A model generated the notes under the pieces. That model made no database searches. It had not been told where the DNA came from and saw only the letters and a program-made list of their open reading frames with translations. A DNA stretch of 64,000 nucleotides from the NCBI RefSeq assembly GCF_011064595.1, contig NZ_JAALJI010000016.1, positions 1 to 64,000 of the forward strand. Direction: 5' to 3'. Below are positions 46,113 to 55,687 of the stretch, in pieces. The stretch's first letter is position 1; the number at the start of each line of letters is the position of its first letter. A program made the translations under genes and the position numbers. The DNA comes from Paludisphaera soli. GTDB lineage: Bacteria; Planctomycetota; Planctomycetia; Isosphaerales; Isosphaeraceae.

Positions 46113-47006
46113 TCAGCCCCGCCCCGGCGACCCCGGGGCGTCGGCGAGCAACTCGCGGAGGTACTGGCCGTAGTCGTTGGGGAGCTTCGCGGCGATCCGC
46201 TCGACCTGGGCGGCGTCGATGAAGCCCTGGCGGAACGCCACCTCCTCGATGCAGGCGATCTTGAACCCCTGCCGGGCCTCGATCGTCTCGACGTAGTTCG
46301 CCGCCTGGATCAGCGACTCGATCGTGCCGGTGTCCAGCCAGGCGAAACCCCGGCTGAACAGCTCGACCCGCAGCTCGCCCCGCTCCAGGTAGATCCGGTT
46401 CACGTCGGTGATCTCCAGCTCGCCCCGGGGCGACGGCTCCAGCTCCGCCGCGATGTCGAGCACGCGATTATCGTAGAAGTACAGGCCGGTGACCGCGAAG
46501 TGCGACTTCGGCCGCGCCGGCTTCTCCTCGATCGAGAGGGCCCTGCCATGAGCGTCGAACTCGACGACGCCGTACCGCTCGGGGTCCTTCACCGGGTAGG
46601 CGAAGACCGTCGCACCCCCCTGGGCGGCCCCCGCGCGCTTGAGCATGCCCTGGAAGCCCTGGCCGTGGAAGATGTTGTCCCCCAGGATGAGCGCCGCGTC
46701 GCCGTCGCCGATGAACTCGCGGCCGATCAGGAACGCCTGGGCCAGCCCGCCGGGGTGGGGCTGGACGGCGTACTCGATCGACAGGCCGACCTGCGAGCCG
46801 TCGCCCAGAACCCGCTGGAAGCCGCCGATGTCGTCGGGCGTGGAGATGAGCAGGATCTCGCGGATCCCCGCCATCATCAGGGTCGACAGCGGATAGTAGA
46901 TCATCGGCTTGTCGTAGATCGGCAGGAGCTGCTTGCTGACGGCCCGCGTGATCGGATAGAGGCGCGTCCCGGCCCCCCCCGCGAGGATGATTCCCTTGCG
47001 ACTCAT
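46113..47006 (-). CDS. rfbA: Glucose-1-phosphate thymidylyltransferase
   Basis: This 297-residue nucleotidyltransferase has signature [20 protein letters not shown] at residues 4-23, with the conserved GGxGTRLxPxT and the catalytic Lys in [20 protein letters not shown]. Also present are [10 protein letters not shown] and [20 protein letters not shown], typical of the RmlA/RfbA long form. It makes dTDP-glucose from dTTP and glucose-1-phosphate, the first step to dTDP-rhamnose and other dTDP-deoxysugars. The dTDP-glucose 4,6-dehydratase (RmlB) and RmlD are not in this window. The start at 47006 is at the family N-terminus; 15 codons upstream are open but unlikely. Confidence 0.93.
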   Translation of the reverse strand: MSRKGIILAGGAGTRLYPITRAVSKQLLPIYDKPMIYYPLSTLMMAGIREILLISTPDDIGGFQRVLGDGSQVGLSIEYAVQPHPGGLAQAFLIGREFIGDGDAALILGDNIFHGQGFQGMLKRAGAAQGGATVFAYPVKDPERYGVVEFDAHGRALSIEEKPARPKSHFAVTGLYFYDNRVLDIAAELEPSPRGELEITDVNRIYLERGELRVELFSRGFAWLDTGTIESLIQAANYVETIEARQGFKIACIEEVAFRQGFIDAAQVERIAAKLPNDYGQYLRELLADAPGSPGRG

Positions 47007-47368
47007 ATCCTGGAGATCCTTTGCTGCTTCGGCGGTGAGCCCCGGCGCCACGTCCCGGCGGCGGCGACGTCGCCGCGTCGGGCGGACGGGCCCGGGCGAC
47101 GATCCCCCGGTAGACTAACCACTCGGCCCCCGGAACTCAAAGGCCGACCGTCGGCCCGCCGGCCCGGCCCGCCGGCCCGTTTGTCGCGCCGGCCCCCCGG
47201 CGGTACACTGGACGGACGGACGATCGGACGCCATCCATGGCGGAGCCCCGGCGCGGGCCCGGCCCCCGCGAAGCTGCGATCCCGGGCCCGAATCGCGCCG
47301 GCCGGGGCCGACGAAGCCCCTCGAAGCCCCCGCCCATCCCTCGCGTCGCGTCAGGACCACCCGGACCT
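47007..47368. other. Divergent intergenic region, nothing recognised
   Basis: It lies between the rfbA-like gene and the FHA gene, is very rich in GGCC-type words, and contains no credible gene or terminator. Promoters for both genes should be here. Confidence 0.45.
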
Positions 47369-48829
47369 ATGAAATCGTTCTTGGACGCCTGTCGCCTGGC
47401 CGAGCCCCTGCAGCTCGTCGTCGAAGCCGTCGGCGAGCCCGACGTCGGCGTCCGCCTCCTGCACCAGCCGTTCGCCCTCATCGGCCGCGACCAGCGCGCC
47501 GACGTCCCGCTCGAACACCGCCTGGTGAGCCGCCGCCACGCCTACCTCCAGGTCGTCGAGGGCCACGCCTTCTGGATCGACCTGGAGAGCCGCCTCGGCA
47601 CGCTCGGCGGCGGCCGGTCCCGCAAGTACGGCTGGCTGACCCGCGAGGAGTCCCTGCGGATCGGCCCCTACGAGCTCCGACGGCCGATCGGCGCCCGCGG
47701 CCCCGCCGACGACGAACGCCCCCCCGAGCCGATCCCCCTGATGGCCCGCGGCTACGGCGGCGAACCCTGGCCCGAGGTCGGCCTCGAGTTCCTCAATGGC
47801 CCCTCGCGGGCGGCGGTCTGGCCCATGAACCGGGTCATCTCGCTGGTCGGCTCCGCCGCCGGATGCAAGTTCCGCCTGGCCGACCCCAGCGTCTCCCCCT
47901 TCCACTGCAGCCTCGTCCGCACCCACGCCGGGCTCTGGGTCGTCGACCTGCTGGGGGGCGGGGGCGTCGAGGTCAACAACGCGGCCGTCCGCCACGCCCC
48001 CCTCGTCGAGGGGGACGAGCTGGCCGTCGGCCGCTATCGGATCCGCATCCGCAGCCGTTCCCGAGGCGACGAGACCACGGCCGACGACGACCCCGGGAGC
48101 TCGGCCGAACATCCCGTCCGGACGCTCGCGGTCTCGCGGAGCGTCGCGTTGCCGGCGGCGATCCCGCCGCAAGCCGAAGGGCAGGGGGCCGAGCGCGGCC
48201 GCTCCCTCCAGCCGGTGACCGTCCTGCCCGCCGAGATCGAGTCCCGCAACCTGGGCGAGACCGCCGCCGTCCTGGTGCCCCTCATGAACCAGTTCGGCAT
48301 GATGCAGCAGCAGATGATGGATCAGTTCCAGAACGCTATGGGCATGCTCGTCGACATGTTCGGCACGCTCCAGCGCGAGCAGATGGACCTGATCCGCCAG
48401 GAACTCGACCAGCTCCGCGAGGTCACCCGCGAGTTCCAGGATCTCAAGTCCGAGCTGGCGGCCTACACCCGCGAACGCGAGGCCGCCGCCGACGCCGTCG
48501 CGTCGGCACCCGTCCCCCCGACCGAGCCCGCCGCCGCGGCGACCCCGGCGACTCCGACCGCGCCCGAAACGCCCGTCCCCGTCGCCCCGCCCTCGCCCCC
48601 GTCCCCGGCCCCGGAAGCGGAACCGAGACCGATCCCGGGACCAATCCCTGGACCGGGGACGGGTTCGGCCCGGACCCAGGCTCGACCGCGCCGGGAACGC
48701 CCGGCCCAGCCCGCCGAAGGGGCCGACGCCGACGTCCTGCTCTGGCTCAACCAGCGGATCGCGACGCTCCAGGAGGAGCGCGAATCCCGGTGGCAGAAGA
48801 TCCTCAAGCTCCTCCCCGGCTCGTCCTGA
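47369..48829 (+). CDS. Double FHA-domain protein with coiled coil
   Basis: The 486-residue protein has FHA domain 1 at about 30-108, with the phosphothreonine-binding core GRDQRADVPLEHRLVSRRHA: Gly-Arg, Ser and Arg-His all present. FHA domain 2 is at about 138-228 (SLVGSAAGCKFRLADPSVSP then FHCSL); it keeps Ser and His but lacks the Arg, so it may not bind phosphopeptide. A Met/Gln-rich coiled coil spans about 300-370 (FGMMQQQMMDQFQNAM, MDLIRQELDQLREVTREFQD). A Pro/Ala-rich linker and a C-terminal amphipathic helix follow. No membrane segment is present. It may read Thr phosphorylation by the large kinases of this replicon. The ATG at 47369 has a weak ribosome-binding site. A perfect hairpin overlaps the stop. 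Confidence 0.85.
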   Translation: MKSFLDACRLAEPLQLVVEAVGEPDVGVRLLHQPFALIGRDQRADVPLEHRLVSRRHAYLQVVEGHAFWIDLESRLGTLGGGRSRKYGWLTREESLRIGPYELRRPIGARGPADDERPPEPIPLMARGYGGEPWPEVGLEFLNGPSRAAVWPMNRVISLVGSAAGCKFRLADPSVSPFHCSLVRTHAGLWVVDLLGGGGVEVNNAAVRHAPLVEGDELAVGRYRIRIRSRSRGDETTADDDPGSSAEHPVRTLAVSRSVALPAAIPPQAEGQGAERGRSLQPVTVLPAEIESRNLGETAAVLVPLMNQFGMMQQQMMDQFQNAMGMLVDMFGTLQREQMDLIRQELDQLREVTREFQDLKSELAAYTREREAAADAVASAPVPPTEPAAAATPATPTAPETPVPVAPPSPPSPAPEAEPRPIPGPIPGPGTGSARTQARPRRERPAQPAEGADADVLLWLNQRIATLQEERESRWQKILKLLPGSS

Positions 48830-48840
48830 CGACGAGCCGG
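48816..48840 (+). terminator. Hairpin terminator at the FHA gene stop
   Basis: CCGGCTCGTC (48816-48825) and its partner (48831-48840) form a perfect 10-bp stem around a 5-base loop that includes the start of the TGA stop. Confidence 0.55.
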
Positions 48841-48984
48841 TCGAGGGACCGGGACGGGGGGAAAAGAAGGTGTGGGGCGGCGACGCCTCGCTCGCTTTCG
48901 AAAGCGAATCGGCTTCCGAGTCCGAGGACCCGAAAGCCGAAAATTGCCAGCCGGGAGTGGATGCCGGAAAGAGGTCGTGCCTGA

Positions 48985-49737
48985 TCAGCAGGCACCGCGG
49001 CCCACGACGACGGCAACGAAGGTGCGGGCGATGATCATGAGGTCGCCGAGGATCGTCCACGTGTTGGCGTAGCGGACGTCCAGCTCGACCATCTTGGCGT
49101 AGTCGACGCCGCTGCGACCGCCGACCTGCCACGGGCCGGTGAGGCCGGGCATAACCTGGAGGCGACGACGGTAGCCTTCGGGGTCCAGGGACTGCAGCAT
49201 CTCGCTGTCGCGGAGCTGGAGCGGCCGGGGGCCGACGACGCTCATCTCACCCCGGAGGATGTTGATCAGCTGCGGCAGCTCGTCGAGGCTGGACTTCCTC
49301 AGGAACCGGCCCAGGGGGGTCACCCGGGGGTCGTTCCGCATCTTGAACAGGACGCCGCCGGCCGACTCGTTCTTCTGCTCGAGTTCATCGAGCTTCTTCT
49401 CGGCGTCGACGACCATGGTGCGAAACTTGAGGACCCAGAACAGCCGACCCCGATAGCCCCGCCGGAGCTGTCGGAAGAAGATCGGGCCGGGGGAGTCCAG
49501 GCGGATCAACACCGCCACGGCCAGCATCACGGGCATCAGCAGCAGCAGGCCGACGAGGGCCCCGCTGAAGTCGATCCCCCGCTTCACGGACGTGCGGAAG
49601 GACTCGGCCAGGGCCGACCACGGGTCGGGAATGGCGATCGGGGCGGTCAGTTGAAGCTCATCCTGTTGAGGGATCATCGGCGTTTCGTAGGGCTCCGAGG
49701 GAAGAGACGACGGCGATGACGACGAAATGGCGTTCAT
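48985..49737 (-). CDS. Undecaprenyl-phosphate sugar phosphotransferase (initiating PGT)
   Basis: The 250-residue bacterial sugar transferase is of the PF02397/PglC type. A single hydrophobic re-entrant or membrane helix spans about 54-80. The catalytic core KFRTM (104-108), GRFLRKSSLDELPQL with the Asp152-Glu153 dyad, INILRGEMSVVGPRP and PGLTGPWQVGGRS follows. It would transfer a sugar-1-phosphate to undecaprenyl phosphate at the inner membrane to begin polysaccharide repeat-unit synthesis. It lacks the multi-span N-terminal domain of WbaP/WcaJ, so it is the minimal form. The N-terminal 45 residues are Ser/Pro-rich. The ATG at 49737 faces a 516-bp intergenic region. Confidence 0.92.
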   Translation of the reverse strand: MNAISSSSPSSLPSEPYETPMIPQQDELQLTAPIAIPDPWSALAESFRTSVKRGIDFSGALVGLLLLMPVMLAVAVLIRLDSPGPIFFRQLRRGYRGRLFWVLKFRTMVVDAEKKLDELEQKNESAGGVLFKMRNDPRVTPLGRFLRKSSLDELPQLINILRGEMSVVGPRPLQLRDSEMLQSLDPEGYRRRLQVMPGLTGPWQVGGRSGVDYAKMVELDVRYANTWTILGDLMIIARTFVAVVVGRGAC

Positions 49738-50253
49738 CGTTGCGGGCTCTCCGAAGATTAGTGACGCTCCGACTTGCCAATCCTAGGACCCGGTCGTCAC
49801 CAAGTGACAGAACGGCGCAGAAGTTTTCGGATGCACCTAACAAGGGAAACCGCACATCGACCATCCGGCGAAACAGTCGTAGTCTAGCGACCGCTCTCCG
49901 AATCGTCAATCATCGTGCGGGGGGACGTAGCTCGCGAGAATCAATGGTGCGTTCGGGTTGAAAAGATTCATCACGGGAGGCGTGCGGCCCCTGCTTGGTT
50001 CCGAACCGGGGGCCGAGGTTTGCGTGACGGACGCCGGCCCCGGTCCTCCAGGGTTCGACGCGGCGGGAGAGGCCCATTTTATCAGCAAATCCTGCGCCTG
50101 ACGTCCGGGACAGCCTGATGCGATGGGCTGCGATCCATCGGGAACCCTCCGCGGGAGGGTGGATCCCCGGGGCGGGGCAACCAGTCGAACAGCTACGCCG
50201 ACCGGTGCCGATCGTGACTCGACGCCATGGCGATGGGGAAGGCGAGCGCGGGG
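49738..50253. other. 516-bp intergenic region with one short hairpin
   Basis: No gene with protein-like composition is present. ACCCTCC/GGAGGGT (50144-50160) forms a 7-bp stem about 95 bases beyond the stop of the hldE gene. The part near 49790-49900 is less GC-rich and may hold the promoter of the sugar phosphotransferase gene. Confidence 0.5.
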
Positions 50254-51663
50254 TCAGCCGGCCTTGCGGTCGAGGATCGCGGTGGTGCTGAGGCCGGGGA
50301 CCATGGGGAGGGCGACGACGCGGCCGCCGCGTTCGAGCACCAGGTCGGCCCCGGCGATCTGGTCGATCGTGTAGTCCCCCCCCTTGACCAGGACGTCGGG
50401 CTCGAACAGCTCGATGAGGGCGACGGGGGTGGGCTCGTCGAAGATCACGACGAGGTCCACGCAGCCCAGTCCGGCGAGCAGCCCGGCGCGGTTCTCCTGG
50501 TTGATGACGGGGCGGCTGGGGCCCTTGAGCCCGCGCACCGAGGAGTCGGAGTTGAGGCCGACGACGAGGAGGTCGCCGAGCCGCTTGGCGCCTTCCAGGC
50601 AGGCGAGGTGGCCGGCGTGGAGGATGTCGAAGCAGCCGTTGGTGAAGACGAGGCGGCGGCCGCGGCGGCGGGCCTCGGCGAGCACGCGGGCGGCGGCCTC
50701 GCGGTCGAGGATCTTGGGCGAGAGGCCCCCCCAGGCGGCTTGCAGCTCGCCGGCCTGGACGACGTACGTCCCCGGCCGGCCGACGGCGATGCCGGCGGCC
50801 GTGTTGGCGATCCGGCAGGCGTCGGCGATCGGCCAGCGGTCGCCGAGGCAGGCCGCCAGCACGGCGACGACGGTGTCGCCGGCGCCGGTCACGTCGGAGA
50901 CGTCGCGGGTCCGCGAGGCGATGTGGTGGACCGCGCCCGGGAGGGCCAGGGTCATCCCCTGGGGGCCCCGGGTGATCAGCATGGCGTCGGTGCGGAGGGC
51001 CTGGCGGAGCTGCTCGGCGGCGCGGCCGGCCTCGTCGTCGTCGGCCAGGGGGCGGCCGACGGTGCGCTCGGCCTCCAGCTGGTTGGGGGTGACGATGGTG
51101 GCCCCGGAGTAGGGCCCGAAGTCGGTCTTCTTGGGGTCGACGACGCAGGGGACGCCGCGGCTCCGGCAGGCGGCGATGATCGACCGGGCGACCTTGGGGG
51201 TGATCGCCCCCTTCTCGTAGTCGGCGAGGACGACGGCGGTCTGGTCGGCGATCAGGGGGAGCACCCGGGCGAGGAGCTGGTCCTCGAAGCCGGCGAAGCG
51301 GTCGCGGTCGCCGTCGCGGTCGAGTCGGAGGAGCTGCTGGTGGGCCTCGGAGAGGATCCGCGTCTTGCTGACGGTGGCCAGCTCGGGGCGCTCCACCAGC
51401 TCGAGGCGGGCGACCCCCTTGGAGGCGAGGGATTCCCGCAGGCGGGCACCCTCGTCGTCGGCGCCGACGAGCCCGGCGAGGGCGACGTCGCAGCCCAGGC
51501 CGGCGAGGCCGGCGGCCACGTTGCCGGCGCCGCCGGGGGTGCAGACCTCGCCGAGGAGGCCCACGACCGGGACCGGGGCCTCGGGGGAGATCCGGCGGAC
51601 GTGGCCGTGGACGTGGCGGTCGAGCATGACGTCGCCGACCACCAGGACGCGGTTGTCGAACAT
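50254..51663 (-). CDS. hldE: Bifunctional heptose-7-phosphate kinase / heptose-1-phosphate adenylyltransferase
   Basis: The 469-residue fusion has an N-terminal PfkB/ribokinase domain (about 1-315: GGAGNVAAGLAGLG, PNQLEAERTVGRP and the catalytic VTGAGDTVVA). The C-terminal nucleotidyltransferase domain (about 335-469) has TNGCFDILHAGH with the HxGH active site, LLVVGLNSDSSV and the VKGGDYTI end motif. The usual order and length of HldE (RfaE) are kept. Products would be ADP-activated D-glycero-beta-D-manno-heptose for LPS inner core or other surface glycans. GmhA and GmhB, needed before and between its two reactions, are not in the window. It is followed on the same strand by the sugar phosphotransferase and preceded by the wzt-like gene. 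Confidence 0.93.
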   Translation of the reverse strand: MFDNRVLVVGDVMLDRHVHGHVRRISPEAPVPVVGLLGEVCTPGGAGNVAAGLAGLGCDVALAGLVGADDEGARLRESLASKGVARLELVERPELATVSKTRILSEAHQQLLRLDRDGDRDRFAGFEDQLLARVLPLIADQTAVVLADYEKGAITPKVARSIIAACRSRGVPCVVDPKKTDFGPYSGATIVTPNQLEAERTVGRPLADDDEAGRAAEQLRQALRTDAMLITRGPQGMTLALPGAVHHIASRTRDVSDVTGAGDTVVAVLAACLGDRWPIADACRIANTAAGIAVGRPGTYVVQAGELQAAWGGLSPKILDREAAARVLAEARRRGRRLVFTNGCFDILHAGHLACLEGAKRLGDLLVVGLNSDSSVRGLKGPSRPVINQENRAGLLAGLGCVDLVVIFDEPTPVALIELFEPDVLVKGGDYTIDQIAGADLVLERGGRVVALPMVPGLSTTAILDRKAG

Positions 51664-51772
51664 CGAAGGCCTCCTTGCCTTGCGTGGCGCGGCCTCCGCC
51701 GCTTTTCGATCCCGCGGGGCCGCCCGGGCCGGTGATTCTACCCGGCCGGGCGGGGCCGGCCAGCCCAGTTTC

Positions 51773-53080
51773 TCAGCGGCCGGCCCCGGCCTCGACGGCC
51801 GCGGCGGGGGTGGAGTCGCGACTCCAGGGGATCTGGATCCCCAGGACGCCGGGGCGGGACTGGCTGCGGCTGTTGAGGTCGCGGAGGGTGAACTCGCAGC
51901 AGTCGTAGTGGTGGTCGATGACGCCGTGGAACGAGCCGGAGCTGCCGACGGTCACCAGGTAGCTGGTGGCGCCCAGGAGCCGGGGGGGGATGACGGCCTC
52001 GAAGACGTGGACGCCGGGCTCCAGGGCCTCGATGTGCTCCGGCGTGAGGTCCCGCATGTCGGAGTGGAGGACCCGCGTCCCCTCCATGTTCTGGACGTAG
52101 AACGTGAGGTAGGTCTGGGCGATCGGCCGACGGACCTCGTAGGTCATGCGGAGGACGATCGGCTCGTCGCAGGTGAAGTCGGCGGCGCGGCCGCCGTCGG
52201 CGTGGAGGACCTCCACCTTGCGGAACTGGCCGGGCTTCGCGGGGTCGTCGGCGAACTCGGCGTTGGCCGCCCCGTGGTCCGACGAGGCGTTCATGTACGA
52301 CTTGATGACGTCCTGGACGGGGCCGATCTCCGTGACCCGGCCGTCCTGGAGCAGGACGCCGTCGTCGCAGAGCTGCGCCAGCGCGCCCATGTTGTGGCTG
52401 ACGAAGAGGACCGTGCGGCCCTCGCCGGTGGCGACCTCGCGCATCTTGCCGAGGCACTTCTTCTGGAACGCGTAGTCGCCGACGGCGAGGACCTCGTCGA
52501 TGATGAGGATCTCGGGCTCCAGGTGGGCCGCCACCGCGAAGGCCAGGCGCACGAACATGCCCGAGGAGTAGCGCTTCACCGGCGTGTCGAGGAACTTCTC
52601 GACCTCGGAGAAGGCGACGATCTCGTCGAACTTGCGGGCGATCTCGGCCCGCTTCATCCCCAGGATGGCGCCGTTGAGGTAGATGTTCTCGCGGCCCGAG
52701 AGGTCCAGGTGGAACCCCGTGCCGACCTCCAGGAGCGAGGCCAGGCGGCCTCGCATGTGGATCGAGCCCGAGGTCGGGTCGACGATCCGGCTCATGATCT
52801 TGAGCAGGGTCGACTTGCCGGCGCCGTTGCGGCCGATCAGGCCGACGACCTTGCCGCGCTCGACCTCGAACTCGGCGTCGCGCAGGGCCCAGAAGTCGGA
52901 GGTCTTCCGCCGCACGGCCTGGGGGTTGCGCCTCAGGGAGTTGAACGCCGAGGCGGCCGCCTCGGACAGGGCGTTGCGGATCGAGAAGTGGGCCATGCCG
53001 CGGGTCCCGCCCGCGTCGATCCCGTGGCGCAGGACGTATCGCTTGCTGATCTTATCGACGCTGATGATCGGTCGGGTCAT
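51773..53080 (-). CDS. Wzt-type polysaccharide ABC exporter ATP-binding protein
   Basis: The 435-residue protein has an ABC ATPase domain at about 5-280. Its motifs are Walker A GRNGAGKST (83-91), a signature in the YSSGMFVRLAFAVA context, Walker B LEPEILIIDEVLAVGD and switch His in VLFVSHN. About 60 residues are inserted before the first strand, as in teichoic-acid/O-antigen exporters. The extra C-terminal domain (about 290-435, IVLRMTYEVRRPIAQTYLTF, EPGVHVFEAVIPPRLLGATS) is the beta-sandwich that in Wzt reads the capping group of the glycan. It works with the permease encoded 67 bp upstream on the same strand. Confidence 0.92.
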   Translation of the reverse strand: MTRPIISVDKISKRYVLRHGIDAGGTRGMAHFSIRNALSEAAASAFNSLRRNPQAVRRKTSDFWALRDAEFEVERGKVVGLIGRNGAGKSTLLKIMSRIVDPTSGSIHMRGRLASLLEVGTGFHLDLSGRENIYLNGAILGMKRAEIARKFDEIVAFSEVEKFLDTPVKRYSSGMFVRLAFAVAAHLEPEILIIDEVLAVGDYAFQKKCLGKMREVATGEGRTVLFVSHNMGALAQLCDDGVLLQDGRVTEIGPVQDVIKSYMNASSDHGAANAEFADDPAKPGQFRKVEVLHADGGRAADFTCDEPIVLRMTYEVRRPIAQTYLTFYVQNMEGTRVLHSDMRDLTPEHIEALEPGVHVFEAVIPPRLLGATSYLVTVGSSGSFHGVIDHHYDCCEFTLRDLNSRSQSRPGVLGIQIPWSRDSTPAAAVEAGAGR

Positions 53081-53147
53081 GTTTCAGGGTTCGCCAGAAG
53101 GATGTCGGTTCGAGGTGGGTCTCCGGGTCGGTCGACGACGCCCGGCC

Positions 53148-54071
53148 TCAGACGTAGTCCGCGAACATCCGTTCGGTCCGCCGGAAGTAGTGGATCGCGA
53201 ACAGGAACAGGCCGACTGCCACGCCGGTCGAGATCAGGAAGCAGTCCCACTGGATCGGCAGGCCGAGCACCGAGGCCCGGAAGGCGTCGGCGATCCCGAA
53301 CATCGGGTTGAGCGAGAGCAGCCGGCGGTACTGGGGGGGCACCGTGGGGTCGATCATGTAGAAGATCGGCGTCAGGTACAGCAGGATCTGCACGAGGAAC
53401 GGCACGATATACCTGAAGTCGCGGTAGAACAAGGTCAGCCCCGCCATCATGACCCCGATGCTCAGGCTGGCCACCAGCGTCAGCAGGAAGAAGGCGGGGA
53501 AGAAGACGATCGTCCAGGCCGGCGTCACCCCGTAGAAGAGCAGCATCAGGCCGTAGACCACGATCGAGAGCAGGCCGTCGACCACGAAGACCGAGGCGGC
53601 GGTGATCGGCAGGAAGAGCCTGGGGAAGTAGACCTTGGTCACCATGTTGAGCGAGGCGATCAGGCTGTTGGCCGCCGCCGGCATCCCCTGCGAGAAGATC
53701 GTCCAGGGGATCAACGCCGCGAAGACGAACACCGGGGTCGGGATCCCCGCCGGCATCGGGATCTTCATGATCCGCGAGATGAACGAGAAGATCAGCATCG
53801 TGATCAGGGGCTGGAGGATCGCCCAGGCGCCGCCGAGGATCGTCTGCTTGTAGCGGGCCGAGACGTCGCGCCAGATGAGGAACGCCAGCAGCTCGCGGTA
53901 GTCGTACATCTCGCCCCAGTTGACGGCCCGCCAGCCCGAGGAGGGGCGGATCACGATCTCGTGGGGCGCGGCCTCGCCGGCGAGCGGGGGGGAGCCGGCC
54001 GGGGCCTGTTCGCGGGGCCGATGCGGGGGGGACGTCGGTTCGGTCTCGATCATGACGGGCGGTTGTTCCAT
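53148..54071 (-). CDS. ABC-2 type polysaccharide export permease (Wzm-like)
   Basis: The 307-residue protein has a Pro/Glu-rich cytosolic N-terminus (1-55), then the ABC-2 polysaccharide exporter signature LIWRDVSARYKQTILGGAWA followed by ILQPLITM. About six membrane helices follow, with NMVTKVYFPRLFLPIT and SLNPMFGIADAFR in the expected places, ending YFRRTERMFADYV. It forms the channel for the Wzt-type ATPase encoded next, exporting undecaprenyl-linked glycan across the inner membrane. The start at 54071 has a weak ribosome-binding site; a second ATG six codons downstream is possible. Confidence 0.92.
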   Translation of the reverse strand: MEQPPVMIETEPTSPPHRPREQAPAGSPPLAGEAAPHEIVIRPSSGWRAVNWGEMYDYRELLAFLIWRDVSARYKQTILGGAWAILQPLITMLIFSFISRIMKIPMPAGIPTPVFVFAALIPWTIFSQGMPAAANSLIASLNMVTKVYFPRLFLPITAASVFVVDGLLSIVVYGLMLLFYGVTPAWTIVFFPAFFLLTLVASLSIGVMMAGLTLFYRDFRYIVPFLVQILLYLTPIFYMIDPTVPPQYRRLLSLNPMFGIADAFRASVLGLPIQWDCFLISTGVAVGLFLFAIHYFRRTERMFADYV

Positions 54072-54673
54072 GGGTGGTGAGAAGGCGACGGGGCCGTGGG
54101 GCGGCGGCCCCGGCGTCTTGATCGTCCGTCGCGTGTCTTGAGGCTGGCCTGGGTCGCCTGGCGAGTCGATCGAGTTCCGAGCGATTCGCGTCGGGTGCGT
54201 GAGCGGCGGAGGAGGCGGATCGTTTTGCCGGGGTCCGAGTTCGAGGGAGGCGGTTCGGGCCCGGCATGATGGCCGAGATACAGCAGAATACAGGCCGGAC
54301 GCCCCAAAAGAAAGACGACTTGACCTTCGGGCCGGCCCGCGCCGCGGGCCGTCGAATTCCGGCGACGTGCCGTCGAGAAATCTCGCGGATCGTCACGCGG
54401 CGGGCCGCTCGAAGCCGCCGAAGCGGACGGCGAAGACGGTCTGAATGTATTTTCTGGAGAGGCTTTGCATCGAATCATCGGGGCTCCGGGGCGGGTTTCG
54501 CCGCCAGAGGCTCTCTCTGTACGGGCCCGGCCTGGGGACGTGTCGCCGGTCGCGGCGGGGCGTTGATCGGGGCGTGCGCGGTCTGCTAAAGTAAAAGCCA
54601 CGACCGGGGCCCCGGGCCCGGCTTCGGAGCCGCCCGCGGACGTTTCGCCAGTCCGGGGGGTGGACCGCGCATC
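54072..54673. other. 600-bp divergent intergenic region
   Basis: No gene has protein-like composition. A TAAAGT-type -10-like box near 54590 precedes the glycosyltransferase gene. Promoters for the exporter operon and for the glycosyltransferase are expected here. Confidence 0.45.
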
Positions 54674-55687
54674 ATGATGGAAGACGTCGGCCTGGTCGCG
54701 ATCGGTCGCAACGAGGGGGATCGGCTGCGCCGCTGCCTGGCCTCGGCGGGGGGGCTCGGGCTGGTCCTGGTCTACGTCGACTCCGGGTCGACCGACGGCA
54801 GCGTCGAGCTGGCCCGCGAGCTGGGGGCGGAGGTGGTCGCGCTCGACTTGGCCGAGCCTTTCACGGCCGCCCGGGCCCGGAACGCCGGGCTCGACCGGCT
54901 GCTCCAGCTCGCCCCCGGCGCGCGTTACGTGCAGTTCGTCGACGGCGACTGCGAGCTGGCCGAGGGCTGGATCGCGACCGCCCGCGGCGAGCTGGACGCC
55001 CGCCCCCGCGCGGCCGCCGCCTGCGGCCGTCGCCGCGAGCGCCGGCCCGACGACTCGATCTACAATCGGCTGGCCGACCTGGAGTGGGACACGCCGATCG
55101 GCGAGGTCAAGGCGTGCGGGGGCGACGCCATGATGCGGGTCGCAGCACTCCGGGAGGTCGGCGGCTACGACCCCCGGCTGATCGCCGGCGAGGAGCCCGA
55201 GCTGTGCGTCCGGCTCCGCCGCCAGGGCTGGACGATCCACCGCCTCGACGCCGAGATGACGCTGCACGACATGGCGATGACGCGGTTCGGCCAGTGGTGG
55301 AGGCGCTCGGCGCGGGCCGGCCACGCCTTCGCCGAGGGCGCCGCCCTGCACGGCCGCCCTCCCGAGCGGCACTGGGTCCGCGAGACCCGGAGCAGCGTCG
55401 TTTGGGGGCTCGCCGCGCCCCTCGTCGCCCTGGCGCTCGCCTGGCCGACCCGCGGCCTGAGCCTGGCGGCCCTGGCCGCGGTCTACGCCCTGCTCGGGGC
55501 CAAGGTGTATCGCTATTATCGCGGCAGCCGGGGGTGGGAGCCGTCCCACGCGCGGGCAGCGGCCTTCTTCGTGGTCCTGAGCAAGTTCCCGGCGGCCCAG
55601 GGGGTGCTTCGCTACTGGCTGGGCCGGCTCTCCGGCAGGCGGAGCCGCGTCATGGACTACCGGGGGCCGGCGGCCGCCGGCTCATGA
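54674..55687 (+). CDS. Family 2 glycosyltransferase
   Basis: The 337-residue protein has a GT-A domain with YVDSGSTDGSVELARELGAE (nucleotide binding), ARNAGLD and the DXD-type metal site FVDGDCEL near residues 99-106. The acceptor region is KACGGDAMMRVAALREVGGY then DPRLIAGEEPELCVRLRRQG, with the ExPELC variant of the ED(x)D motif. Two hydrophobic C-terminal helices (about 250-285) suggest membrane association. It lies divergent from the ABC exporter and convergent with the acetyltransferase gene, with which it overlaps by 6 bp. The donor and acceptor sugars are unknown. Confidence 0.9.
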   Translation: MMEDVGLVAIGRNEGDRLRRCLASAGGLGLVLVYVDSGSTDGSVELARELGAEVVALDLAEPFTAARARNAGLDRLLQLAPGARYVQFVDGDCELAEGWIATARGELDARPRAAAACGRRRERRPDDSIYNRLADLEWDTPIGEVKACGGDAMMRVAALREVGGYDPRLIAGEEPELCVRLRRQGWTIHRLDAEMTLHDMAMTRFGQWWRRSARAGHAFAEGAALHGRPPERHWVRETRSSVVWGLAAPLVALALAWPTRGLSLAALAAVYALLGAKVYRYYRGSRGWEPSHARAAAFFVVLSKFPAAQGVLRYWLGRLSGRRSRVMDYRGPAAAGS

